Part shown: positions 1-10,875 of the stretch, in pieces | Layout: each line of letters starts with the position of its first letter | Position numbering within the stretch: position 1 is the stretch's first letter | NCBI GenBank assembly: GCA_018661465.1 | Contig: JABJIC010000025.1 | Location: 62,001-126,000 of the forward strand | DNA length: 64,000 nt | Direction of reading: 5' to 3' | From: Gammaproteobacteria bacterium | Lineage (GTDB): Bacteria > Pseudomonadota > Gammaproteobacteria > Pseudomonadales > Pseudohongiellaceae | Notes under the pieces: generated by a model | Told to the model about the DNA's origin: nothing | What the model saw: only the letters and a program-made list of their open reading frames with translations | Database searches by the model: none | Position numbers and translations under genes: made by a program

Positions 1-1077
1 GAACTCGTCCATTGGCAGAAAATTCTCTACAAAAAGGGCTGGGCAGCTCCGAATTGGCCCGTTGAAAATGGTGGTACTGGCTGGACTCCAACCCAAAAGT
101 ACATTTTTGCCACAGAAATGGGCTTAATTGGCGCGCCAGAGCCGGTGCCCTTCGGCATGAAGATGGTCGCTCCAGTGATAATGGCCTATGGCAGCGAGGA
201 GCAAAAACAGCGTTTTCTACCAGATATTCTCGAGAGTAATGTCTGGTGGTGTCAGGGATATTCGGAACCCAATGCCGGATCTGATCTTGCGTCTCTCAAA
301 ACCAGTGCAGTTCTCGATGGTGATGAATATGTGGTCAATGGCAGCAAGACATGGAATACCTATGGTCAATATGCGGACTGGATTTTTTGTCTGGTACGCA
401 CCGATAACACGGTGAAAAAGCAAGAGGGCATTAGTTTCTTGCTAATTGATATGAAGAGTCCAGGTATTACTCTGAAGCCAATCGTTTTGTTGGATGGACA
501 TGCTGAAGTAAACGAAGTGTTTTTCGATGATGTCAGGGTGCCTGCAAATAATCTTATCGGCGAAGAGAATAAGGGTTGGACCTATGCGAAGGTATTGTTA
601 ACTCACGAAAGAACCAATATCTCCGGAGTCCCAAGAGGAAAGAGAAGACTAAAGGCGCTTAAGCGAATTGCCGCTGACACAAGCGATGGCAATGGATCTT
701 ATATGTTGCACAATGCTGCCTTTCGTAAAAAGCTCGCAGAGGCGGAGATCGATCTTCAGGCCCTGGAGTATTCTGAACTGCGAACTTTGGCGGCACTGAG
801 TGTTGGCAAGGCTCCTGGCCCCGAGTCATCAATCTTAAAAATTGTAGGCACCGAGTTAGCGCAACGGATGGATGAGTTATTCGTTGAGCTTGCTGGTTAC
901 CATTGCCTTCCATTTGTTCCTGAGCAATTTGAGGAAGGCTTCGAGGGCGAGTCCATGGGTCCAGGTAACTCGGCGGCTTCAGCACTTACCTATTTCAACA
1001 ATCGTAAGTTGTCTATCTTTGGCGGCTCCAACGAAGTTCAGAGAAACATTATTTCGAAAGCAGTGCTTGGTCTCTAG
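1..1077 (+). CDS. Acyl-CoA dehydrogenase, 5' truncated by window edge
   Basis: The frame is open from base 1, so the gene starts before the window; 358 residues are visible. It should oxidise an acyl-CoA to the 2-enoyl-CoA using FAD. The middle-domain signature WCQGYSEPNAGSDLASL and the C-terminal FGGSNEVQRNII motif are typical of the family. It is followed after 75 nt by a second, smaller acyl-CoA dehydrogenase, a large/small pairing repeated at 25110-27535. The pair may form a heteromeric enzyme, as known for actinobacterial FadE pairs; that is inference. Family is certain, substrate unknown. Confidence 0.93.
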   Translation, partial: ELVHWQKILYKKGWAAPNWPVENGGTGWTPTQKYIFATEMGLIGAPEPVPFGMKMVAPVIMAYGSEEQKQRFLPDILESNVWWCQGYSEPNAGSDLASLKTSAVLDGDEYVVNGSKTWNTYGQYADWIFCLVRTDNTVKKQEGISFLLIDMKSPGITLKPIVLLDGHAEVNEVFFDDVRVPANNLIGEENKGWTYAKVLLTHERTNISGVPRGKRRLKALKRIAADTSDGNGSYMLHNAAFRKKLAEAEIDLQALEYSELRTLAALSVGKAPGPESSILKIVGTELAQRMDELFVELAGYHCLPFVPEQFEEGFEGESMGPGNSAASALTYFNNRKLSIFGGSNEVQRNIISKAVLGL

Positions 1078-1152
1078 GGTCGATCGTGTGAAAGATCAAT
1101 CTAGACCGAGTGTGAGCCAACGACAAACAGACATAGAGCAAGAGGATTAACA

Positions 1153-2286
1153 GTGGATTTTTCTTATACTGAAGAACAGCAAATGTTGCAGGAAAGCGTG
1201 CAAAAATTTGTTCAAAAGAGTTACGAATTTGATACCCGTAACAAGATTATCGCCAGCGAGACAGGATTCAGCGAAGAAAATTGGCAGCTGTTTGCTGAGC
1301 TGGGCTGGTTAACCGTGCCATTTAAAGAAGAGGATGGTGGCTTCGGAGGTTCTGCAGTGGATCTGATCGTGATGATGGAAGAATTCGGCAAAGCTATGCT
1401 GGTTGAGCCATTCACTTCTACTACGGTGATTTGCGGTGGTTTGATTAGTGCTCTTGGCAGTGATGAACAAAAAGCAGAATTAATACCCCAGATCTTGGAT
1501 GGAAGTCTGCAACTGGCTTGTGCCTATGCGGAATCAGGAAGTCGTTACAATCTGGCTAGCGTCGAAGCCAAAGCTGTTGTTGAAGGTGGCTCTGCCAAAA
1601 TAAGTGGCAAAAAGATTGCCGTTATTAATGGTTCCAATGCAGGAAAATTATTGGTCGTCGCAAGAGAGTCTGGAGCTGAGTCTGACCGCGACGGTATTTC
1701 GATATTCATTATTGATGGTGATGCCGACGGTGTAAGCCGGTCAGCTTATGCGAATATCGACGGCAAGAAGGCGGCTGAGATTACTCTGGATTCAGTGACA
1801 GTCCCCGAGTCCCAGAGGTTGGGCGCGACAGGCTCTGCTATCTCTGCATTGGAGGAAGTTATTGATCGTGCCACCATAGGCATCAGTGCTGAAGCAGTGG
1901 GTGCTCTTGAATCCTTGCTACAGAAGACAGTGGAGTACAGCAAAACCCGGAAGCAATTCGGCACATCTATTGGAACATTCCAGGCTTTGCAACATCGAAT
2001 GGCGGATATGTTCATCGAGTGTCAGTTGGCTCGATCAATTGTTATTCGAGCTGCTATGGAATTGGATAGCACGGCAAGTGATGTTGAGAAAGCACGTTCA
2101 GTTTCCGCGGCCAAGAGTCGAGTAGGGAAGGCGATTCGCAAGGTTGGCCAAGAGGCAATTCAGATCCACGGCGGTATCGGAATGACCGAAGAGCTGGATG
2201 TAGGTCATTTATTCAAGCGAGTTACGGCTTTGGATGTAATGTTCGGTAATGCCGACTATCATACTGAACGGTTTGCTTCTCTATAA
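1153..2286 (+). CDS. Acyl-CoA dehydrogenase, small partner
   Basis: A 377-residue acyl-CoA dehydrogenase beginning with GTG, preceded by AGAGGA at good spacing. The N-terminal helical domain opens with MDFSYTEEQQML and the C-terminal helical domain carries QIHGGIGMTEELDVGHLFKR, the usual flavin-contact region. The substrate-domain SEP/GSD motif is weak (AYAESGSRYNLASVEA), which is common in the divergent member of paired dehydrogenases. It lies just after another dehydrogenase and likely acts with it. The downstream kinase and SDR suggest hydroxylated or branched acyl-CoA substrates, which is inference. Confidence 0.92.
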   Translation: MDFSYTEEQQMLQESVQKFVQKSYEFDTRNKIIASETGFSEENWQLFAELGWLTVPFKEEDGGFGGSAVDLIVMMEEFGKAMLVEPFTSTTVICGGLISALGSDEQKAELIPQILDGSLQLACAYAESGSRYNLASVEAKAVVEGGSAKISGKKIAVINGSNAGKLLVVARESGAESDRDGISIFIIDGDADGVSRSAYANIDGKKAAEITLDSVTVPESQRLGATGSAISALEEVIDRATIGISAEAVGALESLLQKTVEYSKTRKQFGTSIGTFQALQHRMADMFIECQLARSIVIRAAMELDSTASDVEKARSVSAAKSRVGKAIRKVGQEAIQIHGGIGMTEELDVGHLFKRVTALDVMFGNADYHTERFASL

Positions 2287-2378
2287 AGGTGAAGCATTCC
2301 GGGGGGCAAGCAAAAGCTTCGCGTGCTTCCTGCAGGCTGAATTCAGGCAATCAATCCAGGCTACTGTTTTAGGCAATA

Positions 2379-3086
2379 ATGAGTGAATTAATATTCGTCC
2401 GCCATGGACAGGCATCCTTCGGCAAGGAATCCTACGACAAGCTAAGTGAGCAGGGTGTGGAACAAGTTCGCATCCTCGCGCGCCACTGGCAACAAAATGG
2501 TGAAGAGTTCGATGCCGTTTATAGTGGCAACCTATTGCGGCAGAGAGAAACTGCCAATGAATTGCTTTCTCTAGTAAAGCACCAGCCCGAGCAATCTCTA
2601 GAAGACCCCTCCTTTAATGAATATAACGGTGATCCTCTGATCAGGATATATCTGCGCGATCATTGTGCAGCGGATGGTAATGTTGTCCCAGAATGGCCAA
2701 TCAGGGATGAGCGCCTTTTTCAGAAGATGTTTGAACCTGCTACATCCAAATGGATTCGCAATGAATTAGTACCGCATAGTGATGATACTGAATTTGAGTA
2801 TTGGCATGATTTTCAGCGCCGAGTGCATAGCGCAATCGACAAGATTATGGAAAACCATAATGATGGTAGCCGCGTGCTAATCTCTACTTCAGGTGGCGTC
2901 ATAGCCATGGCTATGCAGAGAGTATTACAATTCCCTGACGAACAGGTGATAACTACCAATTGGATGGTTCGCAATAGTTCAGTGACGAGGGTGAAGTATG
3001 GGAGGGGGAAGATCTCTCTTACACAGTTCAATAACCTCGCTCATTTAGAGCGACCCGATTTGCAACACCTGATAACTTATAGATAG
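2379..3086 (+). CDS. Histidine-phosphatase-fold protein
   Basis: A 235-residue member of the histidine phosphatase (phosphoglycerate mutase-like) superfamily. The N-terminal FVRHGQASFG carries the phosphorylated His, and SGNLLRQRETA is the conserved arginine block. Oddly, the C-terminal motif that normally contains the second catalytic His reads VLISTSGGVIAMAM, with Ser/Thr in that place. The gene sits between acyl-CoA dehydrogenases and an APH-like kinase, so it may act on a phosphorylated intermediate or have a binding role. Family is clear; activity is uncertain. Confidence 0.88.
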   Translation: MSELIFVRHGQASFGKESYDKLSEQGVEQVRILARHWQQNGEEFDAVYSGNLLRQRETANELLSLVKHQPEQSLEDPSFNEYNGDPLIRIYLRDHCAADGNVVPEWPIRDERLFQKMFEPATSKWIRNELVPHSDDTEFEYWHDFQRRVHSAIDKIMENHNDGSRVLISTSGGVIAMAMQRVLQFPDEQVITTNWMVRNSSVTRVKYGRGKISLTQFNNLAHLERPDLQHLITYR

Positions 3087-3188
3087 TCTATATACAAACA
3101 CCATCGTGGTCTCCGTTTAGCGAATAGAGAATAGCTCTCGAGACCAATAGAGAACAACACGAACGACACGAAGAACAGGGAAGAGATT

Positions 3189-4268
3189 TTGACTAATAAC
3201 AATCTGGTAGATAAAGCAGGCAATATCCGAGAGGGAGAAGAGCTCGACCTGGATCGTCTGCGACAACATCTAGAGCCTGTACTCGGCGCGAAAGTCAGTG
3301 ATCTTCAGGTTCGGCAATTCCCAGGTGGCCACTCAAATCTCACCTATCTGTTGAATAGTGGTGATGAACAGTGGGTGCTGCGTCGTCCGCCGTTTGGTAG
3401 TACGGTCAAGTCGGCGCATGACATGTCGCGGGAATACAAGATTCTTTCTGCTCTGAAGGATGTCTATCCTTATAGTCCGGTACCAAGCCATTTTTGTGAT
3501 GACCACGATGTCATTGGCTGCGATTTCTATTTAATGAGCTACATAGAAGGGCTGGTGATTCGTAGAGATTATCCTAAGGACCTGGTCTTATCCCCAGAGC
3601 AAATTCGTCAACAGCTATTTAATTTTTTCGATGTGTTAAGTGAACTTCATTCGGTGGATCTTGTAGAAGCAGGGCTGGACACTTTTGGCAGACCTGAAGG
3701 ATACGTCAAGAGGCAAATGGATGGTTGGTGTCGTCGATGGGAAGATGCGGTTACACCGGATACTGTGAACTGTGACAACATTATCAAGTGGCTGCAGGAT
3801 AATATGCCTGCGGAAAGTGGTAAGGCGAGTGTAATCCATAATGATTACAAAATGGATAATGTGATTTTTTCCCTCGACGACCCTCTTAAGGTGATCGGAG
3901 TATTGGACTGGGAAATGTCCACCGTAGGCGATCCTCTTATGGATCTCGGTTGCACCCTCGGATATTGGACACAAATTAGTGATCCGGATTTTTTCCGAGA
4001 ATCCAGAACCATGCCCAGCGATATACCTGGCGCTCCAACCCGCGCCGAAATCATATCCAGATTTCAACAGCAAACAGGAATAGCGGTAGACAACTTCCCA
4101 TTCTATTTTTGCTTTGGCCTATTCAGGTTGGCTGTTATCGGTCAACAAATTTACTACCGTTATTACCATGGCCTCACAAAGGATGAACGTTTTGCTGGCT
4201 TCATAAAGAAGTCCCACGTTCTGCATCAAATGTGCGAGCTGATTATCAGCGGTAAAATCGAAAGCTGA
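3189..4268 (+). CDS. APH-family phosphotransferase (ACAD10/11 N-domain-like, LvaA-like)
   Basis: A 359-residue aminoglycoside-phosphotransferase-fold kinase. TTG is the start, preceded by GGGAAGAG. The sequence shows a glycine-rich GGHSNLTY segment, WVLRRPP with the ATP-binding residue, the catalytic-loop motif HNDYKMDNVIF and the metal-binding LDWEMSTVGDPLMDLG. Relatives next to acyl-CoA dehydrogenases include the kinase part of ACAD10/11 and LvaA of levulinate catabolism, which phosphorylate 4-hydroxyacyl-CoA so that the oxygen can leave. The dehydrogenases and SDR on either side fit that chemistry. Antibiotic resistance is unlikely. Confidence 0.9.
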   Translation: MTNNNLVDKAGNIREGEELDLDRLRQHLEPVLGAKVSDLQVRQFPGGHSNLTYLLNSGDEQWVLRRPPFGSTVKSAHDMSREYKILSALKDVYPYSPVPSHFCDDHDVIGCDFYLMSYIEGLVIRRDYPKDLVLSPEQIRQQLFNFFDVLSELHSVDLVEAGLDTFGRPEGYVKRQMDGWCRRWEDAVTPDTVNCDNIIKWLQDNMPAESGKASVIHNDYKMDNVIFSLDDPLKVIGVLDWEMSTVGDPLMDLGCTLGYWTQISDPDFFRESRTMPSDIPGAPTRAEIISRFQQQTGIAVDNFPFYFCFGLFRLAVIGQQIYYRYYHGLTKDERFAGFIKKSHVLHQMCELIISGKIES

Positions 4269-4295
4269 AATCAGCAGTAGCTTTAGGAGTTTTTC

Positions 4296-5087
4296 ATGTC
4301 ATTTAATATCAACGAACTATTCTCTGTCACAGGCAAGACTGCAATCGTTACCGGAGGGTCCCGTGGAATAGGCAAGATGATTGCCCAGGGATTTGTCGCT
4401 AATGGCGTCAAAACCTATATCACTGCTCGTAAGGCAGACGCTTGTGAGGCTACTGCGACGGAATTGTCGGAGCACGGAACCTGTATCGCAATACCTGCTG
4501 ATTTGTCTTCTGACGAGGGGCGAAATGCGTTCGTGGGCCAGGTCAGAGAGAAGGAAAGTAAAATTGATATTCTGGTGAATAATGCCGGAGCAGCATGGGG
4601 CGCATCGTTTGAAGAATACCCTGATGAGGGATACGACAAGGTAATGGACATAAATGTTCGTGCGATATTCATGCTGACACGAGACTTGATGCCATTGCTG
4701 ACCAAGGATGCCAGCACAGAGAACCCTTCCAGAGTTATAAATATTGGTTCAATCGATGGGCTTCGAGTATCTACTACTGATAATTTTGCCTATGGTGCAA
4801 GCAAGGCGGCTGTACATTTCCTCACCAAGAATCTCGCTGTAAGATTGGCTCCCAAGGGACTCACGGTAAACGCTATTGCTCCGGGCCCCTTTGAAAGCAA
4901 GATGATGGAGCACACGCTGAAAAACTTTCAAGAGAAGATAGAGCAGGAGAATCCCCTCGGCCGAATAGGCAATTCAGAGGATATGGCGGGTTTAGCCCTT
5001 TATCTCGCTTCAGCAGCAACCAAGTATATGACAGGGCAGGTTATTGCTCTTGATGGCGGCAGGCATCTTGGTGCTCGTCAGGATTAG
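4296..5087 (+). CDS. RhlG-like short-chain dehydrogenase/reductase
   Basis: A 263-residue classical SDR. TGGSRGIGK near residue 20 binds NAD(P), NNAGAAWG is the structural motif, and INIGS...YGASK supply the catalytic Ser, Tyr and Lys. ALDGGRHLG near the end is the usual SDR terminus. The whole chain resembles Pseudomonas RhlG (MIAQG, IPADLSS and RVINIGS segments), an oxoacyl reductase. It starts 27 nt after the kinase gene with an AGGAG Shine-Dalgarno and is likely co-transcribed. A likely role is interconversion of a keto and hydroxy acyl-CoA feeding the kinase/dehydrogenase step; that is inference. Confidence 0.92.
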   Translation: MSFNINELFSVTGKTAIVTGGSRGIGKMIAQGFVANGVKTYITARKADACEATATELSEHGTCIAIPADLSSDEGRNAFVGQVREKESKIDILVNNAGAAWGASFEEYPDEGYDKVMDINVRAIFMLTRDLMPLLTKDASTENPSRVINIGSIDGLRVSTTDNFAYGASKAAVHFLTKNLAVRLAPKGLTVNAIAPGPFESKMMEHTLKNFQEKIEQENPLGRIGNSEDMAGLALYLASAATKYMTGQVIALDGGRHLGARQD

Positions 5088-5184
5088 ACCTTTTTATAGG
5101 GCCTTCCGTCGTGAAGTCACTAGGGATTGAGAGCAGATTCATGCTATTTTTCCTCTCCCGATTAAGCTTCAGGTATAGAAACAC

Positions 5185-5841
5185 GTGACAGCTCTGAATA
5201 AGAAAAGATTACCCAACTCCCTAGTAATCTGTGTAGCCTTCGTTAGCGGCTTTTGCATTATGACCATTGAGATGTTGGGAGCCCGAATTATGGCTCCTTA
5301 TTTCGGCGGCAGCCTCTCTGTATGGGGCAGTATCATCACTATTTTCATGGTCGCTCTCTCTATCGGCTATCTCTTGGGAGGAAAACTCTCAACTCGAAAT
5401 CCCAGCCCGGTGACCTATGGGATGTTTTTTATTGCGGCAGCAATATTTTCCCTTCCCATAATATTATTCGCCGATAACATCATGCGCCCGATCTTCATGG
5501 CGATAGAGGATCCGCGTTATGGCTCACTGTTGGCTTCGATCTTATTGTATCTGGTGCCTACCAGTATCCTTGGTATGATTTCGCCTTATTCCATTCGCTT
5601 GCTGGTACAAACTCAGGAGCACAGTGGCCATATGGCAGGCATGCTGTTTTTCATTTCCACTATGGGTAGTGCAGCGGGTACTCTGGGAACCAGTTTCTAT
5701 TTCGTACTCTGGTTCGAAGTGAATCAGATTCTATGGGGCTCTGTTGCGGCTCTACTCGCAGCAGGATGTGTTGTATTACTCGCCAGTTACATGCTTGAAA
5801 AGTCGGCACCCCAGGGCTCCGCAAAGGCCACGGCAAAATGA
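5185..5841 (+). CDS. Membrane half of a split spermidine-synthase-like system
   Basis: A 218-residue protein with about six hydrophobic helices, GTG start. FCIMTIEMLGARIMAPYFGGSLSVWGSIITIF is split here for reading as FCIMTIEMLGARIMAPYFGG and SVWGSIITIF; it matches the membrane domain usually fused ahead of a spermidine-synthase-like methyltransferase domain. Here the methyltransferase part is a separate gene overlapping by ATGA, so the fusion seems split into two translationally coupled proteins. Function of this membrane family is not established. The tail is short and hydrophilic. Confidence 0.82.
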   Translation: MTALNKKRLPNSLVICVAFVSGFCIMTIEMLGARIMAPYFGGSLSVWGSIITIFMVALSIGYLLGGKLSTRNPSPVTYGMFFIAAAIFSLPIILFADNIMRPIFMAIEDPRYGSLLASILLYLVPTSILGMISPYSIRLLVQTQEHSGHMAGMLFFISTMGSAAGTLGTSFYFVLWFEVNQILWGSVAALLAAGCVVLLASYMLEKSAPQGSAKATAK

Positions 5842-6761
5842 GGATGATAGTGATGAGAAGCGAAAACAAATTACTTTCCTTTTCTGTCGTTACTGCAGTT
5901 CTTACTGCTTTGATATTTCCCGTACTAGTTAATGCGCAGGTCTTGCATGAAGAGCGATCTGTCTACAGAGATATCACCGTAGCTCAGAATGGCAATCGTC
6001 GGTGCCTGGTTTTCAACGTACTCCGTGGAGATAGGAACCAAACCTGTCTCGACATGAATGATAAAGATCGCTTGGTTTTTACCTACACCAAAATGAGTTT
6101 TGCGGGTTTGTTGCTTACCCCCTCACCAAAAAACATTCTTGTCGCGGGTCTGGGTGGTGGAACTATTCCCATGGCGATGAATGAACTATTTCCTGATGCA
6201 ACTATTGATATAGTCGAAATCGATCAAGCCGTAGTAAATGTGGCAAAAGATTATTTCTTTTTTGAAGAAAACGAGAAGATGAAGGTCTCGATAAATGATG
6301 CGCGGGTATTTGTAAAACGAGCAGGAATATTGGGTAAGAAATATGATTACATCATCTTGGATGCTTTCGGTGGAGACTATATACCGGAGCACTTACTAAC
6401 TCAGGAATTTCTTGAAGAAGTTAAGTTGATAATGTCTCCTGACGCGGTATTGGTTGCGAACACATTTTCTACCAGTCGATTTTATGATCATGAATCGGTA
6501 ACCTACCAGCAAGTTTTTAATGAGTTTTTCAATTTCAAACTTCCTAGTTCTGGAAATAGAATTATCATGACTCAACTGGGTCCACTACCGCCGAGAGGAA
6601 CCTTGGCCAGTGCGGCGCAACAAATAGCCCCCAGCCTCGAAAAATACGGAGTTCCACTTCTCGAATACCCAAATAAATTGTCCACAAGAGTGGATTGGGA
6701 TATGAGCAGAAGAGTTCTGACGGATCAATATGCGCCAGCAAATTTACTGAGAGAAAACTGA
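5838..6761 (+). CDS. Spermidine-synthase-like protein with N-terminal signal/anchor
   Basis: A 307-residue Rossmann methyltransferase-fold protein. LVAGLGGGTIPMAM near residue 100, the acidic DIVEID segment and YDYIILDAFGGDYIPEHL match spermidine synthase family motifs. The start overlaps the previous stop (ATGA); ATG at 5853 is a credible alternative with GAGGA ahead. Residues 10-33 form a hydrophobic segment ending in NAQ, like a signal peptide or membrane anchor. That is odd for a SAM-type enzyme, because the substrate is cytoplasmic. It probably works with the preceding membrane protein. True polyamine synthase activity is doubtful. Confidence 0.83.
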   Translation: MRMIVMRSENKLLSFSVVTAVLTALIFPVLVNAQVLHEERSVYRDITVAQNGNRRCLVFNVLRGDRNQTCLDMNDKDRLVFTYTKMSFAGLLLTPSPKNILVAGLGGGTIPMAMNELFPDATIDIVEIDQAVVNVAKDYFFFEENEKMKVSINDARVFVKRAGILGKKYDYIILDAFGGDYIPEHLLTQEFLEEVKLIMSPDAVLVANTFSTSRFYDHESVTYQQVFNEFFNFKLPSSGNRIIMTQLGPLPPRGTLASAAQQIAPSLEKYGVPLLEYPNKLSTRVDWDMSRRVLTDQYAPANLLREN

Positions 6762-6822
6762 TAACTATTTGTTTTTAATAAGATAAATATAAGCTAATCA
6801 TTCATAAAATAGGGATAGTAAA

Positions 6823-7671
6823 ATGAACAGACCCATTATTTCCAAAAACATATTTGGCTTTACCTGCCTGACTCTGATCGCACTATTTAGTTCTTTCAGT
6901 CAGGCTGGAGTACAAATTAAAGCGGATGTAGTTTATGGCCACAAAGATGGGATGGCGCTTGTATACGATGTAATCCAGCCGGAAAATTCCAACGGTGCAG
7001 CAATTGTATTTATGGTAAGTGGTGGCTGGTATTCTCGATGGGCGCCACCTGAAGCCAGAGCAGAACAATTTTCCGATATGCTTGATGTGGGATTTACTGT
7101 AATCCCTGTTCACCATGGAAGTGCCCCTCGTTATCATGTTCCCGATGCTTATGCGGATGTCAGCCGAGCGCTCCGACATATTAAACTTAGTGCCGAAAGC
7201 CATGGTATCGATGCTGATCGAATCGGGGTTACCGGCGGAAGTGCAGGTGGTCACCTTTCCCTAATGCTGGGTTTGAATTCTGATGCTGGAAAAGCAAGTG
7301 CTCAAGACGAAGTGGAGCGAATCTCCAATCAAGTTGCTGCTGTCGTGGCTTATTTTCCTCCGGTGGATCTTCGCGAAATTACTGGACCCAATGACAGGTT
7401 TCCTGCTTTGGACTTTCCTCAGGATGCAGCAGCTGCAATCTCTCCGATCCTTCACGCCGATCCCAGTGACCCTCCCACCTTGTTAATTCATGGGGATGCA
7501 GATGAGCTGGTTGATATCAGCAATTCAGAGATCATGTTTGCGGAATTTAAGAATCAAAACATCGAATCTGATTTTATTGTTATTCCCGGTGGCCAGCACG
7601 GTTTCAGAGGAAGCAACGCGACCACAGCAAATGCGGCAAGGCTGGAGTGGTTCAAAAAACATCTAATGTGA
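6823..7671 (+). CDS. Secreted alpha/beta hydrolase
   Basis: A 282-residue alpha/beta hydrolase with an N-terminal signal peptide (hydrophobic to SQAG near residue 29). The nucleophile elbow is VTGGSAGGHL, followed by an acid in LIHGDADELVD and the His in PGGQHGF, giving a Ser-Asp-His triad. An oxyanion-type glycine block (MVSGGWYSRW) precedes it. It resembles the acetylesterase/BD-FAE hydrolases and probably acts in the periplasm on ester substrates. RBS AGGGA precedes ATG, and a strong terminator follows. Confidence 0.88.
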   Translation: MNRPIISKNIFGFTCLTLIALFSSFSQAGVQIKADVVYGHKDGMALVYDVIQPENSNGAAIVFMVSGGWYSRWAPPEARAEQFSDMLDVGFTVIPVHHGSAPRYHVPDAYADVSRALRHIKLSAESHGIDADRIGVTGGSAGGHLSLMLGLNSDAGKASAQDEVERISNQVAAVVAYFPPVDLREITGPNDRFPALDFPQDAAAAISPILHADPSDPPTLLIHGDADELVDISNSEIMFAEFKNQNIESDFIVIPGGQHGFRGSNATTANAARLEWFKKHLM

Positions 7672-7692
7672 TGTTGTTTCATTGAGCAAGAG

Positions 7693-7717
7693 AAGCCGGA
7701 TTAGTTTCCGGCTTTTT
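7693..7717 (+). terminator. Rho-independent terminator
   Basis: An 8-bp stem AAGCCGGA/TCCGGCTT with a short loop, followed by a T run, lies 22 nt after the hydrolase stop. It separates this gene from the convergent flavin reductase gene. Confidence 0.85.
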
Positions 7718-7721
7718 GCTT

Positions 7722-9788
<2,067 letters not shown>

Positions 9789-10583
9789 TTACGACGAGCT
9801 GATGATAGCTCTGAGAGCAGCGATGTCCAGCAATTCGATTTCTCGATTATTAACCTGGATTAGTTCCTTTCTCTGAAGCCCGGTGAAAATTCTACTTACG
9901 GTTTCAACAGTAAGGCCCAGATACTCACCGATATCACTGCGAGTCATTGGTAACAGAAACCGAGAGGGTGAAAGAGAGACATGTGCATATCGACTGGAGA
10001 GACCCAGAAGAAAGGATGCCGTGCGTTCTTCGGCGGTATAGCTGCTCAGAAGAGTATGAATCTGTTGATCTTTGGCAATCTCATTTCCCATGATCGCGAA
10101 GAAATGATGCTGAAGGCTGGGTAGTTGATGGCTTAATTTTTCCAGCTGAGAAAAAGGTATCTCGCATATGGAGGAATGCTCAAGAGCGATTGTTGAGTTC
10201 GCGTACTGCTTACTTGCGATGCCGTCCATGCCGATAATCTCACCTGGCAGGAAAAAGCTTGTTACTCGCCCCTGACCATTGTCGCTAAGAACGTAGGATT
10301 TGAAGCTTCCAGAACGTACTGCATAAACCGATTTAAAATCATCGCTCTGACGATAGAGATGATCTCCTTTTTTATAGGGGCGGTTTCTCTCTACAATCTC
10401 ATCCAATTGATGGATTTCAGACTTATTGAGGGCGATGGGAAGGCATAATTCATTTAGGCGGCAGCTTGCGCAGGATATATTCGAATTATGGGGACAAACT
10501 TTAGCTGGAGTCGCGTTTTGCTGCAAAGGAATCTTACTTCCTTCAGCTGTTTGTGTGCTTCCTCGGAGATTTGCTGAGCCCAT
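9789..10583 (-). CDS. FNR/ANR-type oxygen-responsive transcription regulator
   Basis: A 264-residue Crp/Fnr regulator. The ATG at 10583 is chosen because AAAGGA precedes it at 7 nt; an upstream in-frame ATG at 10661 has no such site. Cys38, Cys41 and Cys47 keep the C-x2-C-x5-C spacing of E. coli FNR Cys23/29 region, and Cys140 in SICEIPF matches FNR Cys122, so a [4Fe-4S] oxygen sensor is expected. The helix-turn-helix has LTVETVSRIF, with the Glu, Ser and Arg that read TTGAT half-sites. Four such palindromes lie within 8.5 kb. This is an anaerobic or microaerobic activator. Confidence 0.95.
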   Translation of the reverse strand: MGSANLRGSTQTAEGSKIPLQQNATPAKVCPHNSNISCASCRLNELCLPIALNKSEIHQLDEIVERNRPYKKGDHLYRQSDDFKSVYAVRSGSFKSYVLSDNGQGRVTSFFLPGEIIGMDGIASKQYANSTIALEHSSICEIPFSQLEKLSHQLPSLQHHFFAIMGNEIAKDQQIHTLLSSYTAEERTASFLLGLSSRYAHVSLSPSRFLLPMTRSDIGEYLGLTVETVSRIFTGLQRKELIQVNNREIELLDIAALRAIISSS

Positions 10584-10798
10584 TTTTACGTCCTTTGTAT
10601 TGCCAATATCGTGCCTGAATTGGTATGGCGAAATTGTGCCATCAAATGAGTATTTGCACAATTTTGGAATGGTCTCTCATTCTCGGCGGATATTCCATCT
10701 AAGTCTCGAATTTTGATGATATTTCGACAAAAAATGCACCGAAATGCAGCAATATCGGTACCTGACGGACTATATCTCCGTTTCCATGGCTTTGATTG

Positions 10799-10846
10799 TT
10801 GATTTAGATTAAATTAGCTTTCATCGAAAAACTTACAATTAGTCAC
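10799..10846 (+). promoter_or_regulatory. FNR-box class II promoter for the UspE-like gene
   Basis: TTGAT-TTAG-ATTAA at 10799-10812 is one base off the FNR/ANR palindrome TTGAT-N4-ATCAA. A TACAAT -10 element sits at 10834-10839. The centre-to-centre distance is about 31 nt, the geometry of an activator bound near -41.5. The predicted start near 10846 is 30 nt ahead of the UspE-like ATG. Confidence 0.7.
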
Positions 10847-10875
10847 AACTTTGCATAAATTTAAGGGCAGTTCCC

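Noticed and set aside
3636..4073. 145-codon minus-strand frame inside the kinase gene
   Set aside because: Shadow of a clearly coding plus-strand frame with all kinase motifs.
3189..4268. Aminoglycoside resistance gene
   Set aside because: APH fold is present, but the acyl-CoA dehydrogenase and SDR neighbours point to the metabolic kinase subgroup.
10584..10798. Autoregulatory FNR box for the regulator gene itself
   Set aside because: Only single TTGAT half-sites (for example near 10713) without a matching second half were found.
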